Assembly: GCA_030263275.1 (NCBI GenBank)
Contig: SZOR01000036.1
Span: forward strand, 1 to 33,628
Length of the DNA stretch: 33,628 nucleotides
Source of the DNA: DSNY01 sp016861185
GTDB taxonomy: Bacteria > Pseudomonadota > Gammaproteobacteria > Burkholderiales > Burkholderiaceae_F
Direction of reading: 5' to 3'
Under the pieces are notes generated by a model, which saw only the letters and a program-made list of their open reading frames with translations, was not told where the DNA came from and did no database searches. Shown here piece by piece: positions 24,201-31,828 of this stretch; positions within the stretch are counted from its first letter, which is position 1; every line of letters starts with the position of its first letter. A program made the translations under genes and the position numbers.

Positions 24201-25202
24201 GTGCGTCTGCTTGCTGAAAGAATGGCCGCTGCCGGCTGGCGGCGCGCCGCAATGGTTGCGCTGCTCGCCGGGCCGCTGGCAGGCTGGGCCAACGTCGTCG
24301 TCGTGCTGAATTCGGGCGAGGCTTCCGTCAGTCTGATCGATCCAGCGACGCGCACGGAGATCCGGCGCTTGGACGTGGGCAAGGAGCCGCATCACCTGAT
24401 GCGAACGCCGGACGGCCGCGCCCTGATCGTCGCTAACGCGATGAGCAACGATCTGCACTTCCTCGATCCGGTGACGGGCGAAGTGCAGCGGCGCATGCGC
24501 AACGTGCCCGACCCGTATCAGCTCGGCTACTCGCCCGACCGGATGTGGTTCGTGACGGCGGCGCTACGGCTGGACCGCGTCGACGTCTACGCCGTCGAGG
24601 GCGAGGGCGCGCAGGTCAACTTCCGGCCGATGCGTCAGATCGCGCTGCCGAAGGCGCCGAGCCATCTGATCTTCTCCGCCGACAGCCAGTTCGTGTTCGT
24701 CACGCTGCAGGAGAGCCACGAGATCGCCGCGATCCGCCTGACCGACCAGACCGTCGCGTGGAAGCTCAAGGTCGGCGATCTGCCGGCGGGCATCTGGATG
24801 ACGCCCGACGACCGGCATCTGCTCGTCGGCGTGATGGGCAAGGACTACGTGGAGGTGATCGACTGGCGCGCGCAGAAGAGCGTCAAACGCATCGCCACCG
24901 GCAAGGGGGCGCACAATTTCCGTCCGCTCGGCGACGGACGCCACGTGTTCGTCAGCAATCGCGTCGAGGACACGGTGAGCCTGATCGATCAGTTCACGCT
25001 CGAGAAGAAGTTCGACATCGCCGTGCCGAACGGCCCCGATTGCATGGAAGTCAGCGCCGACGGCAAGCTGCTGTGGGTAACCCAGCGCTGGGCCAAACGT
25101 GTCGCCGTCGTCGACATTGGCGCGCGCAAGGTCGTGCAAACCATCCCGGTGGGCAAGTCGCCGCACGGGATCTTCTTCGCGAACTCCGCCGCCTGGAAAT
25201 GA
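24201..25202 (+). CDS. secreted YVTN-type beta-propeller protein
   Basis: A 333-residue protein with a long N-terminal signal (hydrophobic core AAMVALLAGPLAGWA, about residues 16-30). The mature part consists of YVTN/cytochrome cd1-like blades: NSGEASVSLIDPATRTEIRR, TPDGRALIVANAMSNDLHFL, VMGKDYVEVIDWRAQ, SNRVEDTVSLID and VTQRWAKRVAVVDIGARKVV, ending IPVGKSPHGIFF. Such propellers bind partners or ligands in the periplasm; no catalytic residues can be named. GTG 24201 follows AGAGGGGGC. Its stop overlaps the next gene's start (ATGA), so it is coupled to the polysaccharide deacetylase. Confidence 0.82.
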   Translation: MRLLAERMAAAGWRRAAMVALLAGPLAGWANVVVVLNSGEASVSLIDPATRTEIRRLDVGKEPHHLMRTPDGRALIVANAMSNDLHFLDPVTGEVQRRMRNVPDPYQLGYSPDRMWFVTAALRLDRVDVYAVEGEGAQVNFRPMRQIALPKAPSHLIFSADSQFVFVTLQESHEIAAIRLTDQTVAWKLKVGDLPAGIWMTPDDRHLLVGVMGKDYVEVIDWRAQKSVKRIATGKGAHNFRPLGDGRHVFVSNRVEDTVSLIDQFTLEKKFDIAVPNGPDCMEVSADGKLLWVTQRWAKRVAVVDIGARKVVQTIPVGKSPHGIFFANSAAWK

Positions 25203-26026
25203 CGATGCGGTCGTCGGATCGCGGCTTGCGCCCGGCGGCATTGCTCACCGGCGCGTTCCTGGCTGCGGCGCCCGTGCTGGCCTCCGAATGCCGGGGCGTC
25301 GTCTATCTGACGCTCGACACCGGCAACATGCGCCACGCCGAGGAGATCGCGCAGATCCTGCGCAAGCACGACGTGCGGGCGACCTTCTTTCTCGCCAACG
25401 AACGCACGTCGCGTGGGGACCATGCGCTCGACGCGACCTGGGGCGCGTACTGGAAGGCGCGCGCCGACGAGGGGCACGCCTTCGGCAGCCATACCTGGCG
25501 GCACGGTCGCTTCGTTGCGGATGCGGTGGGCGGAGGCGTGCGCTATCGGCCGCAGTTCGGCGAGTCGGCGGGGCGCGTGGTCCCGCTGTCGCCTGCGCAG
25601 GTTTGCGAAGAGCTCGACCGGGTGAACCGAGCTTTCGCCGGGATGACCGGACGGCGCCTCGACGCGTTGTGGCGCGCACCCGGCGGGGCGACGACGCCCA
25701 ACGCGCTGGCCGCCGGACGCGCCTGCGGCTATTCGCACGTGCGCTGGGCCGACGCCGGTTTTCTCGGCGACGAGCTGTCTTCCGAGACCCATCCGAACGA
25801 CAGGCTGCTCGCGCGCGCGCTCGAACGCGTGCGCGACGGCGACGTGCTGATGGCGCACCTGGGCATCTGGTCTCGGCGCGATCCGTTCGCGCCGATGCTC
25901 GACCCGTTGATCGCCGGGCTCAAGCAGCGCGGGCTGTGCTTCCGCACGCTGCGCGAACATCCGCAGTACGGTGCCGGCGCGACCCCTGAGCAGTTGGCGG
26001 TTGCGCGCACGGCGGCGACGAGGTAG
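25199..26026 (+). CDS. polysaccharide deacetylase (NodB-homology) family protein, variant motif 1
   Basis: A 275-residue protein with a signal peptide (LLTGAFLAAAPVLA). The NodB metal-dependent deacetylase domain shows motif 2 as HTWRH (His98, His102), motif 3 as RAPGG (from Arg159) and a late MAHLG (His220). Motif 1, normally TFDDGP, reads TLDTGN: the first Asp (40) is kept, but the metal-binding second Asp is Thr41. The substrate could be a cell-surface or peptidoglycan sugar. ATG 25199 overlaps the stop of the propeller gene in an ATGA; an ATG two codons later is equally possible. The hydroxylase gene starts 5 nt after the stop. Confidence 0.82.
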   Translation: MTMRSSDRGLRPAALLTGAFLAAAPVLASECRGVVYLTLDTGNMRHAEEIAQILRKHDVRATFFLANERTSRGDHALDATWGAYWKARADEGHAFGSHTWRHGRFVADAVGGGVRYRPQFGESAGRVVPLSPAQVCEELDRVNRAFAGMTGRRLDALWRAPGGATTPNALAAGRACGYSHVRWADAGFLGDELSSETHPNDRLLARALERVRDGDVLMAHLGIWSRRDPFAPMLDPLIAGLKQRGLCFRTLREHPQYGAGATPEQLAVARTAATR

Positions 26027-26030
26027 CCGC

Positions 26031-26987
26031 ATGGACAGCCTGCGGCAACTGTTCGACGCCGTGCACACGCAGCTCTTCGAAGGCATCGTGCAGCCGCTGC
26101 TGTACGCCGCGGGCGGCATGCGCTACGTCGAGGACGCGTACACCGCGACCGAGTGGTTCCTGCTCGGCGCGCTGCAGGTGGTACTGCTGTACGCGGTGCT
26201 GCGGCCGCTCGAGGCCCTGTATCCCGCCGAGCGCTGGAGCGATCGACGCGGCGTCGGCGTCGACGTGATCTACACACTGCTGCACCGGCTCGGCGCGTTC
26301 GCGCTGCTGATGTTCTTCGTCATGACGCCGCTGGTCGATCGCGTCACCCAGGCGCTGCGTGGCATCGGCTACACGCCGTTCGAGCTCGATGCGCTGTGGC
26401 CTGGCGTCACCGACGTGCCGCTCGTGAGCTTCGCGCTGTATCTGGTCGCGCTCGACTTCGCCGATTACTGGCTGCACCGCGCGCAACACCGTTTCCGCTG
26501 GTGGTGGGCGCTGCACGCGCTGCATCACTCGCAGCAGAAGATGTCGTTCTGGACCGACAGCCGCAACCACCTGCTCGACAGCTTCATCGTCGACGGCGCC
26601 AAGGCGGTCGTCGCGCTGGCGATCGGCGTCGGCCCGGCGCAGTTCGTGGGTCTGGTCATCGCCACGCGCGTGCTGCAGAGCTTGCAGCACGCCAACGTCG
26701 CGTGGACTCTGGGACTGCTGCGGCGCCTGCTCGTGAGTCCGGTGTTCCATCGGCGCCATCACGCGATCGGCATCGGCCACGAGGGGCGGCGCTACGGGTG
26801 CAACTTCGCGGTGCTGTTTCCGCTCTGGGATCAGTTGTTCGGCACCGCCGACTACCGCAGCACGATCGAACCGACCGGCGTGCGCGACCAGCTTGCGCCG
26901 CCGGCGGGCGGCGGACGCGACTACGGGCGCGGTTTCTGGGCGCAGCAGTGGCTGGGCTTGAAGCGTCTGCTCAACGCGTCGGCGTGA
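26031..26987 (+). CDS. sterol desaturase / fatty acid hydroxylase family protein
   Basis: A 318-residue integral membrane di-iron enzyme. The three His clusters of the family are present: HRAQH (from residue 149), HALHH (from 162) and HRRHH (from 240), with a NFAVLFPLWDQLFGT block after the last. Hydrophobic helices lie around residues 44-62, 85-105, 130-148 and 185-205. Family members hydroxylate or desaturate lipids, using O2 in the membrane; the substrate here is unknown. ATG 26031 follows the deacetylase stop by 5 nt, implying one transcript. Confidence 0.88.
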   Translation: MDSLRQLFDAVHTQLFEGIVQPLLYAAGGMRYVEDAYTATEWFLLGALQVVLLYAVLRPLEALYPAERWSDRRGVGVDVIYTLLHRLGAFALLMFFVMTPLVDRVTQALRGIGYTPFELDALWPGVTDVPLVSFALYLVALDFADYWLHRAQHRFRWWWALHALHHSQQKMSFWTDSRNHLLDSFIVDGAKAVVALAIGVGPAQFVGLVIATRVLQSLQHANVAWTLGLLRRLLVSPVFHRRHHAIGIGHEGRRYGCNFAVLFPLWDQLFGTADYRSTIEPTGVRDQLAPPAGGGRDYGRGFWAQQWLGLKRLLNASA

Positions 26988-26996
26988 GGTGAACGC

Positions 26997-27800
26997 GTGG
27001 TCCCGCGGTTCGGGCTGTATGTCATCGGCGACGAGATCCTGTCGGGCAAACGCGCGGACAAACACCTCGCCAAGGTCATCGAGCTATTGAACGTACGCGG
27101 ATTGCGGCTCGCCTGGGCGCACTACCTGCCGGACGAACGCGCGACGATCGCCGCCGCGCTGCGCCGCTCTTTCGCGAGCGACGATGTCGTGTTCAGCTGC
27201 GGGGGCATCGGCGCGACGCCGGACGACCACACGCGGCAGGCGGCTGCGGAGGCGCTTGGCGTCGCGCTCGAGCTGCATCCCGAGGCGGCAGCCCTGATCG
27301 CGCAGCGCTGCGCCGAGATGGCCGCGGAGGGACGCGGCAGCGCCGAGATGAGCACGCCGGAGAACCGGCAACGGCTGAAGATGGGCGAGTTCCCGCAGGG
27401 CGCGCGGATCATCGCGAACCCGTTCAATCGAATCCCCGGGTTCGCCGTCGCGCGTCACTACTTCGTACCGGGCTTTCCGGTGATGGCCTGGCCCATGATC
27501 GAGTCGGTTCTCGATAGCGAGTACCGCGAGTATTTCAATCGGACCCCGCGCGCCGAACGCGCAATGCTCGTCTTCGAAACGCCGGAATCGGCGATCGCTC
27601 CGCTGATGGAGGAAGTCGAAGCACGGTTCCCCGAGGTCAAGGCGTTCAGCCTGCCGTCGGTGGGCGACGGCCGCGACGGCAGACCGGCACGCCGCCACAT
27701 CGAGCTTGGCGTCAGGGGTCCGCCGGCGTCGATCGATGCTGCGTTCGAAATGCTGCGGATCGGCGTGCAGCGGCTCGGTGTGCCATTCGAACTGGAGTAG
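26997..27800 (+). CDS. MoCF_biosynth (CinA N-terminal / MoaB-like) domain protein
   Basis: A 267-residue cytoplasmic protein. The molybdopterin-binding-type domain covers about residues 5-175: GLYVIGDEILSGKRADKHLA, FSCGGIGATPDDHTRQAAAE and FPQGARIIANPFNRIPGFA, followed by HYFVPGFP. The C-terminal 90 residues are an alpha/beta extension often seen in stand-alone CinA-like proteins that lack the deamidase domain. The role may be nucleotide or cofactor metabolism; a molybdopterin function is not certain. GTG 26997 is 9 nt after the hydroxylase stop and is the last gene of the rightward run, followed by a terminator-like hairpin at 27850. Confidence 0.83.
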   Translation: MVPRFGLYVIGDEILSGKRADKHLAKVIELLNVRGLRLAWAHYLPDERATIAAALRRSFASDDVVFSCGGIGATPDDHTRQAAAEALGVALELHPEAAALIAQRCAEMAAEGRGSAEMSTPENRQRLKMGEFPQGARIIANPFNRIPGFAVARHYFVPGFPVMAWPMIESVLDSEYREYFNRTPRAERAMLVFETPESAIAPLMEEVEARFPEVKAFSLPSVGDGRDGRPARRHIELGVRGPPASIDAAFEMLRIGVQRLGVPFELE

Positions 27801-27849
27801 CGCGCGCACCCCAAGGGCCTTATGTCTCTGTTGACCACCAATTCGTAAG

Positions 27850-27871
27850 CCCGTGACTTGACACGGGTTTT
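27850..27871 (+). terminator. terminator-like hairpin after the CinA-like gene
   Basis: CCCGTG (27850-27855) pairs with CACGGG (27862-27867) around a 6-nt loop and is followed by TTTT. It is a short stem with a short T-run. The loop and right arm also contain TTGACA (27858-27863), which could act as a -35 for the next gene, but no matching -10 is visible. Confidence 0.4.
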
Positions 27872-27931
27872 CGCACCGAAAGCGCCAAGACCGGTCCCTT
27901 TACGCGGGGTAGCTTTCAAGGATGACCCCGC

Positions 27932-28549
27932 ATGCCCAGAAGACACCCCGCCCTTGTCTGGATGGCCGGCAAGCGCGCCCGCGCCGCCGGGCAGGTGCTG
28001 CGCCTGGAAAAGAAGCTCGCAGCCATCCAGCAGCGGCTGGCGCAGGCGCGTCAGCACGTCGCAGCGCTCGAGCGGGAGGCTGAGGCCGTGCGACGCGTTC
28101 AGGGCGAGCTGCAGCGCACCGTCGGCGCCCTGGACGCCTCGATGCGCGAGGTCGACCGCGGTGCGCGGCCGGAACACATCGCCCCGGTGTTCGGCTGGCT
28201 CGAGGTCCACGCCCGCGGTGCGCTCGCCGAGGGGACGCTTCGGATTCTTCGCGAGGCCGGCAGCGCGCCCGTGTCCACGGCGCTCATCGTCGAGCGCCTG
28301 GCGGCATGGGTCGGGGTGGACATCTCGCGGCCCGAGGAGCGAAAGCGGTGGCGGGACAACTCGGTGCGGCCCACGCTCACCTATCTGCGAGAACGCAACC
28401 GGGTCGACTGCGAACTGCGCCGGAATCCGGCCCACGGGCAACTTGAGGGGCACTGGCGGCTCACGCCTGCCAACCCGTCGCCGGAAGACTTTGACCGTGA
28501 GGTGCAGGCGCAGGGCTGGAAGACTCGCTACGTCGGGGAGGCAGCGTGA
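27932..28549 (+). CDS. coiled-coil / winged-helix protein, copy 1
   Basis: A 205-residue protein. Residues about 18-75 form a predicted coiled coil (QVLRLEKKLAAIQQRLAQAR, HVAALEREAEAVRRVQGELQ). Residues about 95-180 look like a winged helix-turn-helix: EGTLRILREAGSAPVSTALI, VERLAAWVGVD, then RDNSVRPTLTYLRERNRVDC and a wing ending GQLEGHWRLTPA. It is paralogous to the next gene. It may bind DNA or act as an adaptor; I recognise no family. ATG 27932 is preceded by AAGG at a long spacing. The end overlaps the next start as GTGA. Confidence 0.65.
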   Translation: MPRRHPALVWMAGKRARAAGQVLRLEKKLAAIQQRLAQARQHVAALEREAEAVRRVQGELQRTVGALDASMREVDRGARPEHIAPVFGWLEVHARGALAEGTLRILREAGSAPVSTALIVERLAAWVGVDISRPEERKRWRDNSVRPTLTYLRERNRVDCELRRNPAHGQLEGHWRLTPANPSPEDFDREVQAQGWKTRYVGEAA

Positions 28550-29082
28550 TTCGGCGTCCGACGGCAGCCAAGTGGCTCATCGACAAGCACGCCCAGCTCG
28601 CGGGCGACATTCGACGGTACGAGCGGCTGATGGCAGAACTGGCCGATGCCCTTGCTCAAGCGCGTTCGAAGCTGGCCGCGCTTCAAGTCACGCTGCGGGA
28701 GTTCGACAAGGGCATCGACCCCGCAGCCATTCCGCCGCGCAATGCATGGGCGGGCAAGTACGGCAGACGCGGTGCGCTCAAACAGGCCGTGCTAAAGGTG
28801 CTTCAGGAGGCTGCGCCCGAGGCGGTCACGACCACCGAGATGGGGCTGCGCCTGGCGGCCCGTTTCGGGCTGCATTTTGCGACGTCCGCCGACTTTCGTA
28901 CGTGGGTGGACAACACGCTGCTGCCGCAGCTCAAGCGCTGCGCACGCCAGGGCGCGATTGAGCGGCTACACAACCCTCAGGAGCGCGGCCAGCCCGGACG
29001 GTGGCGCCACCGGCCTGCGCACGACGCCTGCGCGGAGTTGGACGCCCAGATGGCGCAGCGAGGTCGCGCTCAAGACGCTTGA
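28546..29082 (+). CDS. coiled-coil / winged-helix protein, copy 2
   Basis: A 178-residue paralog of the preceding gene with the same layout. The coiled coil covers about residues 12-55 (DIRRYERLMAELADALAQAR), and the winged helix about 75-165 (LKQAVLKVLQEAAPEAVTTT, EMGLRLAARFGL, VDNTLLPQLKRCARQGAIER, GQPGRWRHRPA). The shared pattern '.DN...P.L.......I...NP...GQ.G.WR..PA' shows the relationship. The start is GTG 28546, which overlaps the upstream stop, so the two products are probably made together and may form a heteromer through the coiled coils. It converges with the transposase-like gene, with 19 nt between the ends. Confidence 0.65.
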   Translation: MIRRPTAAKWLIDKHAQLAGDIRRYERLMAELADALAQARSKLAALQVTLREFDKGIDPAAIPPRNAWAGKYGRRGALKQAVLKVLQEAAPEAVTTTEMGLRLAARFGLHFATSADFRTWVDNTLLPQLKRCARQGAIERLHNPQERGQPGRWRHRPAHDACAELDAQMAQRGRAQDA

Positions 29083-29101
29083 GCCGCAGGCGCCGATATC
29101 G

Positions 29102-30379
29102 CTAGCGCGGCGGCCTCCCTATGTTGGCCGCGATGCCGTAGCAGCCCTTACGCGGCCCCGCGTGCGGCACCTTCTCTGCGCCGAGAATGAGCAGCTCGGT
29201 TTCGCGATGGTGCCCCTGCGCAAAACGGCGCCAGAAGAGCGAGTGGCCGAGGTTCAGCGCGTAATGAAGCGCCACGCGCATCCGGTGCCCGTTGCTCAGG
29301 CGGCAGGTGTCGGAGCGAAACGCGCCTTCGACGCCGTAGTCGAGCAGGTACTTTTTCTCGATGTTCAAGTACGTGCCCTTCTCCATGCGCTTCATGCGCG
29401 CGCCGAACTCCTCGGCCTGGTTGTTGTTCTCGCCGTTGGGGCCGACGAGCATCCGGGCGTGCTCCACGGTTCGATGTGCGCGAAACGCTGCGCCCAGCTT
29501 CACGTACGCAGGCGACGTGTCGGTGTTGAGCATGCTTTCGGGCACGGCGATGAAAGCCTCCGTGCTGGCCTGCGCGACCGGTGAGTCCTCGGCCTTGCCG
29601 ACCGCCACGCGCGTGGCGCAAGCCCCTTTGCCTTTGGCGCCGGCGCGCAACCGGACGGCGACCAGAATCCTGCGGTCCTTGTCCAGCCGCTGCCCGAACT
29701 CGGGGTCCACCGCCCCGTGCTTGCGCGGCTTGCGCGGCGGCTTCCTGCCTTCGTTGGCGGCCTGGATGGCCGCAACCGCCGCCTGTGCGGCCGCGTTGAT
29801 GTTCTGCTGCTCTTCCTGCGCATCCTTCGGGGTGCTCACCTGCGGCTTGCCGCGCTTGTAGGCCGCGCGCCAGCCGGAGCGGTGCGAGCCGTCCATCTCA
29901 ACGTCGCCGGCCAGCGTGCCGACGTTGAAGCCGCGCACCAGGGCTTCGCGCAACTTGTGCTGCAACGTGAAGGCGGCGCGATAGCCGAGCTTCAGATGCC
30001 GGCGCAGCTCCAGCGCCGGCTGGCCGCCCACCGAGTTGACCCAAGTGAGAATGGCCGCGAGCAGCTTGGGCAGGCCAATGCGCCGGTTGGCGAACACCGT
30101 GCCTGACGTCACGCTGAACGTCTTGTCGCAGCCGCGGCACTTCCAGCGCAGCTCCTTCGGCCGCCAGTAGTGCTTCGCCACCGTCTCGCAGTGCGGGCAG
30201 CTGAAGGTCTCGGCCTCGCCCCATCGCGCACGCGCCAGGAAACGCACGCACTTCAATGGGGTCCAGTGCGCCACCTCCGTGACGGCGAGAGAGACGGCCC
30301 CGCTCGAGAGATGCCAGGCGGCCGACTGCGCGTGGTAGCCGCGCTTGCGTGGTGCCCGGAGGTCGGTTTGACTGCTCAT
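29102..30379 (-). CDS. IS1595/ISXO2-like transposase-family protein
   Basis: A 425-residue protein. An N-terminal zinc ribbon, CPHC (61-64) and CRGC (81-84), is followed by TFSVTSGTVF, typical of the IS1595 group. The DDE positions appear intact: Asp163 (EMDGSH), Asp287 (NTDTSPAY) and Glu323 in NNNQAEEFGARMKRMEKGTY. Between the first two Asp lies an extra Ala/Lys-rich stretch (about 175-235) that lengthens the spacing to 124 residues. ATG 30379 overlaps the stop of the upstream gene (ATGA), so it is translationally coupled to a non-transposon gene. I see no terminal inverted repeats or target duplication flanking it. It may be a functional IS transposase in an unusual setting or a domesticated enzyme. 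Confidence 0.82.
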   Translation of the reverse strand: MSSQTDLRAPRKRGYHAQSAAWHLSSGAVSLAVTEVAHWTPLKCVRFLARARWGEAETFSCPHCETVAKHYWRPKELRWKCRGCDKTFSVTSGTVFANRRIGLPKLLAAILTWVNSVGGQPALELRRHLKLGYRAAFTLQHKLREALVRGFNVGTLAGDVEMDGSHRSGWRAAYKRGKPQVSTPKDAQEEQQNINAAAQAAVAAIQAANEGRKPPRKPRKHGAVDPEFGQRLDKDRRILVAVRLRAGAKGKGACATRVAVGKAEDSPVAQASTEAFIAVPESMLNTDTSPAYVKLGAAFRAHRTVEHARMLVGPNGENNNQAEEFGARMKRMEKGTYLNIEKKYLLDYGVEGAFRSDTCRLSNGHRMRVALHYALNLGHSLFWRRFAQGHHRETELLILGAEKVPHAGPRKGCYGIAANIGRPPR

Positions 30380-31098
30380 ACGGCGGTGTTCAGGAAGCGC
30401 AGATACCAGTCGCGCGGCGACATCGCGGCCGGCTCCTGTGGGTCGTCGGCCGGATGCAGACCCTGTTCTTCGAGCCAGCGCAGGTAGCCCGTGCGCGCGG
30501 GCTCTTCCAGATGCACAAGCGACAGATAGGAGCGGCCGTTCTTCTCGATGCCTGGCGGCCAGATAAGCGCAGGCCGTGGCGGCAGCCGGCTGGCGCCGGT
30601 GAGCCGATGGGCGATGGCGCGCAGCACCAGGTCCCACGGCGTAAGGACCTGCGGACGATGCGTGAAACGCGCAGTGGCGCTGCGCCCGAGGATGTCCTCG
30701 TCGAAGACCGCCTCATAGTTGCCGCGGCGTCCCGTCCGTTCAATGACCAGCTCGCCCAGCCACTTGCGCCGCTGCGGGCCGGCCAGGCCGCTGTGTTCGA
30801 TGCGCACGGTCAGTGTTTCGGCGTATGCGCGGCCGCCCGCTGCGTCGTCCTGCGGAATGGACTCGACACGGTACAAGCTGAGCGCGAGCGCACGTGCGAC
30901 GAGGTCGAAGACGCTTGCGGACCAGCGCGGGTAGTCCTGGATGTCCACCGGGGCCAGGGCGCCCACCCGCTGCGCGAACAGCACCGCGCGATAAGTCGCC
31001 ATCGCCGCGAGCTTGCTGTAGCTGATATCGAGCCAGCCGAGGCGATTGGCCGCGCTGACTTCGCCGGGCCCGCCCGCGTGCAGCGTCACCCTCAGCAT
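30376..31098 (-). CDS. unknown protein, copy 1 of a duplicated family (240 aa)
   Basis: ATG 31098 begins MLRVTLHAGGPGEVSAANRL; it is chosen because the paralog at 32241 also begins MLR and because upstream codons do not resemble it. A shared block, YPRWSASVFDLVARALALSL here and YARWSAPVYDLVLRCVCHAL in the other, lies at about residues 58-77. A second shared feature is the C-terminal W.-FL segment (RDWYLRFLNTAV here). No signal peptide, membrane helix or catalytic motif is visible. It overlaps the 98-aa gene by 7 nt and the transposase-like gene by 4 nt, forming a tight three-gene operon. The function is unknown. Confidence 0.65.
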   Translation of the reverse strand: MLRVTLHAGGPGEVSAANRLGWLDISYSKLAAMATYRAVLFAQRVGALAPVDIQDYPRWSASVFDLVARALALSLYRVESIPQDDAAGGRAYAETLTVRIEHSGLAGPQRRKWLGELVIERTGRRGNYEAVFDEDILGRSATARFTHRPQVLTPWDLVLRAIAHRLTGASRLPPRPALIWPPGIEKNGRSYLSLVHLEEPARTGYLRWLEEQGLHPADDPQEPAAMSPRDWYLRFLNTAV

Positions 31099-31388
31099 GC
31101 GACCACCTGAACGTCCCACGTCTGGGCGAAGTCGCAGCCGTCGACGTGCTCGACTCCCGCCAGACGCAGCTGCCGGTCCTTCAGCCACAGCAGATGAACG
31201 TCGGACAGCTCGGGCAGCGCAAGCCCGCCCAGCGGGTCGGCGAAGTTCTCCAGTCGCGCGCACAGGGTGGCGCGACCGAGCGCGTGCTTGCGGTCTTCCT
31301 GGATGCGCAGGCGGCCGATGGCGGCCGGGCGCTCGGAGGGCGGCAGGGGTCGGCCCCTGGAGCGGATGCAGCGGACTTCGACCTTCAT
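31092..31388 (-). CDS. small unknown protein, first gene of the transposase operon (98 aa)
   Basis: ATG 31388 gives MKVEVRCIRSRGRPLPPSER. The second half is leucine- and aspartate-rich (GLALPELSDVHLLWLKDRQL) and looks like a compact alpha/beta fold ending in a cysteine. An upstream ATG (31454) would reach into the AT-rich regulatory region and is less likely. The end overlaps the next start by 7 nt. I recognise no family. Being first in the operon, it is the gene nearest to the inverted repeat at 31463. Confidence 0.55.
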   Translation of the reverse strand: MKVEVRCIRSRGRPLPPSERPAAIGRLRIQEDRKHALGRATLCARLENFADPLGGLALPELSDVHLLWLKDRQLRLAGVEHVDGCDFAQTWDVQVVAC

Positions 31389-31462
31389 GACGGACTCCGG
31401 AACCTGAACACGACGGACCTCGTAAGAGCGCGAGACCGGTGTAAAGGGGCGCACATATTTAG

Positions 31463-31479
31463 TCCTAGCTTTTTTAGGA
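31463..31479. promoter_or_regulatory. AT-rich inverted repeat in divergent promoter region
   Basis: TCCTA (31463-31467) faces TAGGA (31475-31479) across a T-rich centre, between the leftward operon (start 31388) and the rightward DUF6471 gene (start 31523). TAAATA on the minus strand beside it is a possible -10 for the leftward operon. This is the most AT-rich patch for several kilobases and fits an operator. Confidence 0.4.
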
Positions 31480-31522
31480 TTTTGGATTCGGCGGGCGCGC
31501 TCTTCCGTACAGTCGCTGCGTC

Positions 31523-31828
31523 ATGTCCCCCGTGCTGGCCAAGCCCGTTGCCGAGCGGCAGCGCAAGGTGCTCTTGCGCTGGAAGCTGCGCGCCGCCGAG
31601 GCGGTACAGAACGCGATGATTGACCGCGACCTGTCTTACGAGGCGCTGGCCGAGCGGCTGGACCGCCTCGGATTCCCGATTGCGCCCAAGACGCTGGCCA
31701 ACCGCATCAAGCGCGGCGACTTCTCGATGGCACTGGGCCTGCTCATGATTCATGCCGCCGGCGGTACCAACGTGCGCGTCATGGCGCCCAGCGAGCGCTT
31801 CTTCCTGCCGCGCAAGCCCAGGCCGTAA
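31523..31828 (+). CDS. DUF6471-like helix-turn-helix protein
   Basis: A 101-residue protein. RDLSYEALAERLDRLGFPIA, then KTLANRIKRGDFSMALGLLM (about residues 36-76), matches the DUF6471 pattern 'G.TY.ELA.RL...G...E..I.NKI.RG.F....', which resembles an HTH domain. ATG 31523 has no clear ribosome site. It is divergent from the transposase operon across the inverted-repeat region and is therefore a candidate regulator of it. The last 79 nt overlap the end of a leftward gene on the other strand. Confidence 0.65.
   Translation: MSPVLAKPVAERQRKVLLRWKLRAAEAVQNAMIDRDLSYEALAERLDRLGFPIAPKTLANRIKRGDFSMALGLLMIHAAGGTNVRVMAPSERFFLPRKPRP

Noticed and set aside
29083..30400. Terminal inverted repeats of an IS around the transposase-like gene
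   Set aside because: No matching ends or short direct repeats could be seen by eye near either end of the gene.
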